DNA from: Deltaproteobacteria bacterium
GTDB taxonomy: Bacteria > Desulfobacterota_B > Binatia > UBA9968
Assembly: GCA_030620935.1 (NCBI GenBank)
Contig: JAUXIP010000089.1
Coordinates: forward strand, 1 to 7,687
Reading direction: 5' to 3'
Length of the DNA: 7,687 nucleotides
Shown here: piece by piece, positions 5,065-7,687 of the stretch
How positions within the stretch are numbered: position 1 is the first letter of the stretch
Layout: each line of letters begins with the position of its first letter
The notes under the pieces: model-generated
Told to the model about the DNA's origin: nothing
The model's input: only the letters and a program-made list of their open reading frames with translations
Database searches by the model: none
Translations under genes and position numbers: made by a program

Positions 5065-6312
5065 ATGGATGAAGTTCCGCGCCTTCGGCCCGTTGAAGCC
5101 TTCCCGGTCCAGGAAGGAGGAAAGGCGCTTGTCTGTCTGAGAGATCCTCAACGCCTGGCCCAATCTTTGGTTATCTCTCCCACTGCCTACTTTATTCTGT
5201 GTCACCTTGACGGCCATCGCTCTGCGGTCGATATTCAGGAGGCCTACTGCCGAAGATTCAGCGATATCCTCTCCAGCGAGGATCTGAAAAAGTTTGTAGA
5301 TCTTCTGGACCAACACTACTACCTCTATACCGAGCGGTTTCTTGAGCATCAGGCGACAATCATAGAAGAGTTCGGTCGCCTTGCGGTCCGGCCTGCAGCC
5401 CATGCCGGGGCGGGATATGGTAATGACTCACAAAAACTTACGGCTCAGATCGAAGAATATTTTCAATCTCCCAAAGGACCCGGAGCGCCGGACGTAAGGC
5501 GCGATCAGCGCATTCCAAAAGCGATCGTCGCGCCCCATATCGACTTTCACCGAGGCGGGCCTGGTTACGCCTGGTCCTACAAGGCGCTGGCCGAGAGTCC
5601 CGGGGCGGATCTTTATGTTCTTCTCGGCACCTCCCATTCTGGCGGGAGCAACCCGTTCACAGCGACCTTGAAAGATTTCGCCACCCCTCTTGGTGAAGTC
5701 GAGACCGACAAAGATTTTATTCAAGAATTGCGGGGGAGTTATATCGGCGATCTTTTCGCCGAGGAACATCTTCACCGCACAGAGCACTCTCTGGAATTCC
5801 AGGTGATCTTTTTGAAGTATGTCGCTTACTGGAGGGCTAAGGCGACGGGGAAGGAAAAACCCTTCAAGATCGTCCCCATCCTGGTCTCATCTTTCCATCC
5901 TTGGATCCAGAGCCACACTCTCCCGGAGCAAGATCCCGTGATCAATAGCTTTCTCAAAAAGCTGCGGGATTTAGTCGAGAGAGAGTCCAGGGAGGTTTGT
6001 TTTGTTGCCGGAGTGGATTTGGCCCACGTGGGAGCCCAGTTTGGTGACCAGGATGCCGTGACACCGGACTTCCTAAAATGGGTGGAAGAGGAAGATCATC
6101 GTCTGATTGAAAAGCTTGCTGTCCTCGATGCCCCCGGCTTTTTCCACGAAATCGCCAAGGACGGCGATCGCAGACGCATCTGCGGCTTCTCACCGCTCTA
6201 TTCTTTGATGCATTTGCTGAACGGGTCTCAGGGGAAGCATCTCAAGTATGACCAGGCCTTTACCCCGGAAACCAACTCCGCAGTCACCTTTACCAGCCTC
6301 GTCTTTGAATAA
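5065..6312 (+). CDS. Memo-family protein (AmmeMemoRadiSam system protein B) with N-terminal domain
   Basis: A 415-residue cytoplasmic protein with two parts. Residues 1-95 form a small domain typical of long bacterial members (RLRPVEAFPV, LRDPQRLAQSLVISPTAYFIL, LDGHRSAVDIQEAY). Residues 150-415 are the Memo domain, related to extradiol dioxygenases. Its metal-site residues are recognisable: His158 in APHIDFHRGG, His191 in LGTSHSGG, Asp318 and His321 in VDLAHVG, and Cys373 in RRICGFSP; EHSLEFQ (240-246) is another family signature. In many prokaryotes Memo sits with an AMMECR1-domain protein and a radical SAM enzyme, a system of unknown substrate; neither partner is in this window. The ATG at 5065 is the only sensible start. 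A GAGGG directly abuts it with no spacer, so initiation may be weak or leaderless. Confidence 0.92.
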   Translation: MDEVPRLRPVEAFPVQEGGKALVCLRDPQRLAQSLVISPTAYFILCHLDGHRSAVDIQEAYCRRFSDILSSEDLKKFVDLLDQHYYLYTERFLEHQATIIEEFGRLAVRPAAHAGAGYGNDSQKLTAQIEEYFQSPKGPGAPDVRRDQRIPKAIVAPHIDFHRGGPGYAWSYKALAESPGADLYVLLGTSHSGGSNPFTATLKDFATPLGEVETDKDFIQELRGSYIGDLFAEEHLHRTEHSLEFQVIFLKYVAYWRAKATGKEKPFKIVPILVSSFHPWIQSHTLPEQDPVINSFLKKLRDLVERESREVCFVAGVDLAHVGAQFGDQDAVTPDFLKWVEEEDHRLIEKLAVLDAPGFFHEIAKDGDRRRICGFSPLYSLMHLLNGSQGKHLKYDQAFTPETNSAVTFTSLVFE

Positions 6313-6318
6313 CCAGCA

Positions 6319-6359
6319 GAGATAGAGACAGGGACAGAAAAGGAGTTTTTCTCTATCTC
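6319..6359. terminator. Inverted repeat at a convergent gene junction, possible terminator
   Basis: GAGATAGAGA (6319-6328) and TCTCTATCTC (6350-6359) are perfect 10-bp arms around a 21-base loop; inside it AAAA-GGAG-TTTT (6338-6349) could extend the hairpin. It lies between the Memo stop (6312) and the stop of the SDR gene (6375), where a shared terminator is expected. There is no T-run after either arm, so it is not a standard intrinsic terminator. CAGAGAT (6317-6323) can also pair with ATCTCTG (6362-6368). Confidence 0.45.
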
Positions 6360-6374
6360 AAATCTCTGTCTTCT

Positions 6375-7136
6375 TCAGTGCATGTTGAGGCCGCCGTCGA
6401 CGTTGATCGTCTGTCCGGTGATGAAATCGCTGTCTTCGGAGGAGAGAAAGATCACAGTGCCGACGAGGTCTTGAGGAAGCTGGTCTCTCTGAAAGCAGCG
6501 TTTTTTCCTTCGGTCCTGGAGCTGCTCGGGTGTCAGCACTCCTTCCTGTTGCGGACCAGAGATGGTTAGTCCTGGAGTAATGGCGTTCACGGCGATGTTA
6601 TCCGGCCCCAGTTCCCTGGCCAAGGCCCGGGTAAATCCGATCACACCAGCCTTGGACGTCACGTAATGGACAAAGAAGGGTGTCCCGCCAAGTACTGTTC
6701 CCGAAGAGATATTGATGATCTTGCCTTTGCCTTGTGTTTTCATGGCCGGATAGACTGCCTGAGCACAATAAAAAAGACCCTTCAAGTTAACCGCCATTAC
6801 TCTATCCCACTCTTGTCCGCTGATTTCAGAAAAGGGTTTTTTCTTGATGGCTGTGTACAGTCCGGCGTTGTTAAGCAAGACATCGATACGACCATACTTT
6901 TGAAGGCTGGCCTCCGCCATGGCCCGAGTCTTATCGGCTGAAGTTACGTCCACAGGTACTGCTAAGGCATCTCCCCCTTCTCCGTTTATCTCATCGGCTA
7001 CTTTCTTGGCCTCTTGTTCTTGGATGTCGGCGACCACCACCTTTGCTCCCTCTTTGGCCAAACCCAAAGAGTAGGCTCGGCCAATCCCAACTCCCCCACC
7101 GGTGACGATAACGACCTCGTCCTTCAAGCCCGTCAT
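6375..7136 (-). CDS. Classical short-chain dehydrogenase/reductase (SDR)
   Basis: A 253-residue cytoplasmic oxidoreductase of the classical SDR family. The nucleotide site is T12-GGGVGIG-19, with Asp37 at the end of the second strand, which usually means NAD(H) rather than NADP(H). NNAG is at 89-92, the structural Asn at 117, and the catalytic Ser near 144-145 with Y158-x-x-x-K162. PG at 188-189 and a C-terminal FITGQTINVDGG complete the fold. The length is normal. The substrate cannot be read from the sequence; sugars, hydroxyacids, secondary alcohols and acyl thioesters are all used by such enzymes. It starts four bases after the stop of the epimerase gene, with its ribosome binding site (GAAGG) inside that gene, so the two are probably cotranscribed and coupled. 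Confidence 0.93.
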   Translation of the reverse strand: MTGLKDEVVIVTGGGVGIGRAYSLGLAKEGAKVVVADIQEQEAKKVADEINGEGGDALAVPVDVTSADKTRAMAEASLQKYGRIDVLLNNAGLYTAIKKKPFSEISGQEWDRVMAVNLKGLFYCAQAVYPAMKTQGKGKIINISSGTVLGGTPFFVHYVTSKAGVIGFTRALARELGPDNIAVNAITPGLTISGPQQEGVLTPEQLQDRRKKRCFQRDQLPQDLVGTVIFLSSEDSDFITGQTINVDGGLNMH

Positions 7137-7140
7137 GGTA

Positions 7141-7687
7141 TCAAAGACCTTCGATTTTTCTTAGCGTCTCTGCGTAATCTCCCAGCGCCCGATCCAAAGG
7201 ATACTCAGGCTCGTAACCCAGCTGCTCGCGGGCACGGGAGTAGTCCAGCGGGATCCTGTCCCCGGTGTACGCCGTAGGGTTTTTGCTCCTGGTGAGGCTG
7301 ATCTCCGCTTTGGGAAAATGCTTTTTTAATGCACTTACAAAGTCGTCGCCGCTGATCAATTCCCCGTACCCGATGTTGAAGGTATCTTCTCTGAGGTTCT
7401 CTTTCAGGCATGCCAGGACAGCGCCTTTTGCAGCGTCCTTTCCGTAAAGGATCTCAGCTGGTCCGTAGGGCCAGTTGATGGTGGCGGCCTCGTTTCTCAG
7501 AGCCGCTCTCACCATGGTCTGAATGGCCTGCTCCCGTGGTGCCTTCAATCCCGCAGGAGAGGGGCCGTAGAGTGCGGGAAGACGGACCACGATAAAATCA
7601 AATTCAAAGCGCCGTGCGTAGGCCCGGCCCACGCACTCTGCTCCGAGCTTGGTGGCGGCGTAAATGGAAAGGGGATGAGGAGGAACC
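7141..7687 (-). CDS. NAD-dependent epimerase/dehydratase, C-terminal part (runs off the window)
   Basis: An extended SDR whose reading frame is open to the right edge, so the N-terminal half, with the Rossmann GxxGxxG, lies outside. An internal GTG at 7632 could be taken for the start, but codons upstream (PPHPLSIYAATKLGAE) are clearly part of the protein and hold the catalytic Y-x-x-x-K. This is followed by RLPALYGP, the substrate-loop motif of the family, and by LDYSRAREQLGYEPEYPLDRALGDYAETL, the usual C-terminal end where Asp-x-(S/T)-(R/K)-A begins the last helices. Members change nucleotide sugars or similar substrates; which one is not visible. It is upstream of, and coupled to, the SDR gene. 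Confidence 0.92.
   Translation of the reverse strand, partial: VPPHPLSIYAATKLGAECVGRAYARRFEFDFIVVRLPALYGPSPAGLKAPREQAIQTMVRAALRNEAATINWPYGPAEILYGKDAAKGAVLACLKENLREDTFNIGYGELISGDDFVSALKKHFPKAEISLTRSKNPTAYTGDRIPLDYSRAREQLGYEPEYPLDRALGDYAETLRKIEGL

Noticed and set aside
7630..7632. GTG as the start of the epimerase gene
   Set aside because: The frame stays open to the window edge and the upstream codons hold the conserved catalytic Y-x-x-x-K, so the gene continues outside.
1..7687. tRNA, rRNA, CRISPR, transposase, phage or toxin-antitoxin genes
   Set aside because: None was recognised on either strand.

Overview
The window looks like chromosomal DNA from a Gram-negative, GC-moderate bacterium. 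The evidence is three outer-membrane-type lipoproteins (one with an OmpA-like peptidoglycan-binding domain), good sigma70-type promoters, an Mrp/SufT iron-sulfur module and a bacterial Memo (AmmeMemoRadiSam B) protein. I lean towards the Desulfobacterota/Deltaproteobacteria or a neighbouring uncultured phylum such as Methylomirabilota, but this rests only on gene content and repeat style and is a weak inference. No rRNA, tRNA, CRISPR array, transposase or phage gene was seen.

Layout, left to right. (1) 1-93, plus: the last 30 codons of a PlsY-like acyltransferase; its stop codon overlaps the convergent stop of the next gene inside one CTAG. (2) 1624-90, minus: a consensus-like promoter and three consecutive lipoprotein genes sharing a glycine-zipper core and a Gln/Glu-rich coiled coil; the last is fused to an OmpA-like domain. 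(3) 1625-2175: a 620-base intergenic stretch holding an interspersed repeat (copy A), a 153-bp MITE-like element with 11-bp terminal inverted repeats and an 8-bp target-site-like duplication, and a promoter with perfect -35 and -10 hexamers and a 7-bp dyad between them. (4) 2176-3926, plus: a tight operon of Mrp/ApbC ATPase, a DUF971 protein with two CPCxxC motifs, and a SufT/PaaD-like MIP18 protein, which together suggest iron-sulfur cluster carriage or maturation. (5) 4741-4043, minus: a haem-oxygenase-fold (PqqC/CADD-like) putative diiron enzyme. (6) 4742-5064: intergenic, mostly a second copy (B) of the interspersed repeat. (7) 5065-6312, plus: a two-domain Memo-family protein. (8) 6319-6359: an inverted repeat at a convergent gene junction. 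(9) 7687-6375, minus: an NAD-dependent epimerase/dehydratase running off the right edge, then a classical SDR dehydrogenase four bases downstream.

Functionally, the lipoprotein operon is an envelope unit. The Mrp-DUF971-SufT operon is an iron-sulfur unit, possibly controlled by an Rrf2/IscR-type repressor at the promoter dyad. The epimerase-SDR pair is probably a sugar- or alcohol-modifying unit of unknown substrate. The haem-oxygenase-fold and Memo genes stand alone here. The most unusual features are the MITE-like element abutting the mrp promoter, the promoter dyad, the twin-motif DUF971 protein, and the solitary CADD-like enzyme, which keeps the diiron ligand pattern but seems to lack the sacrificial residues of CADD.
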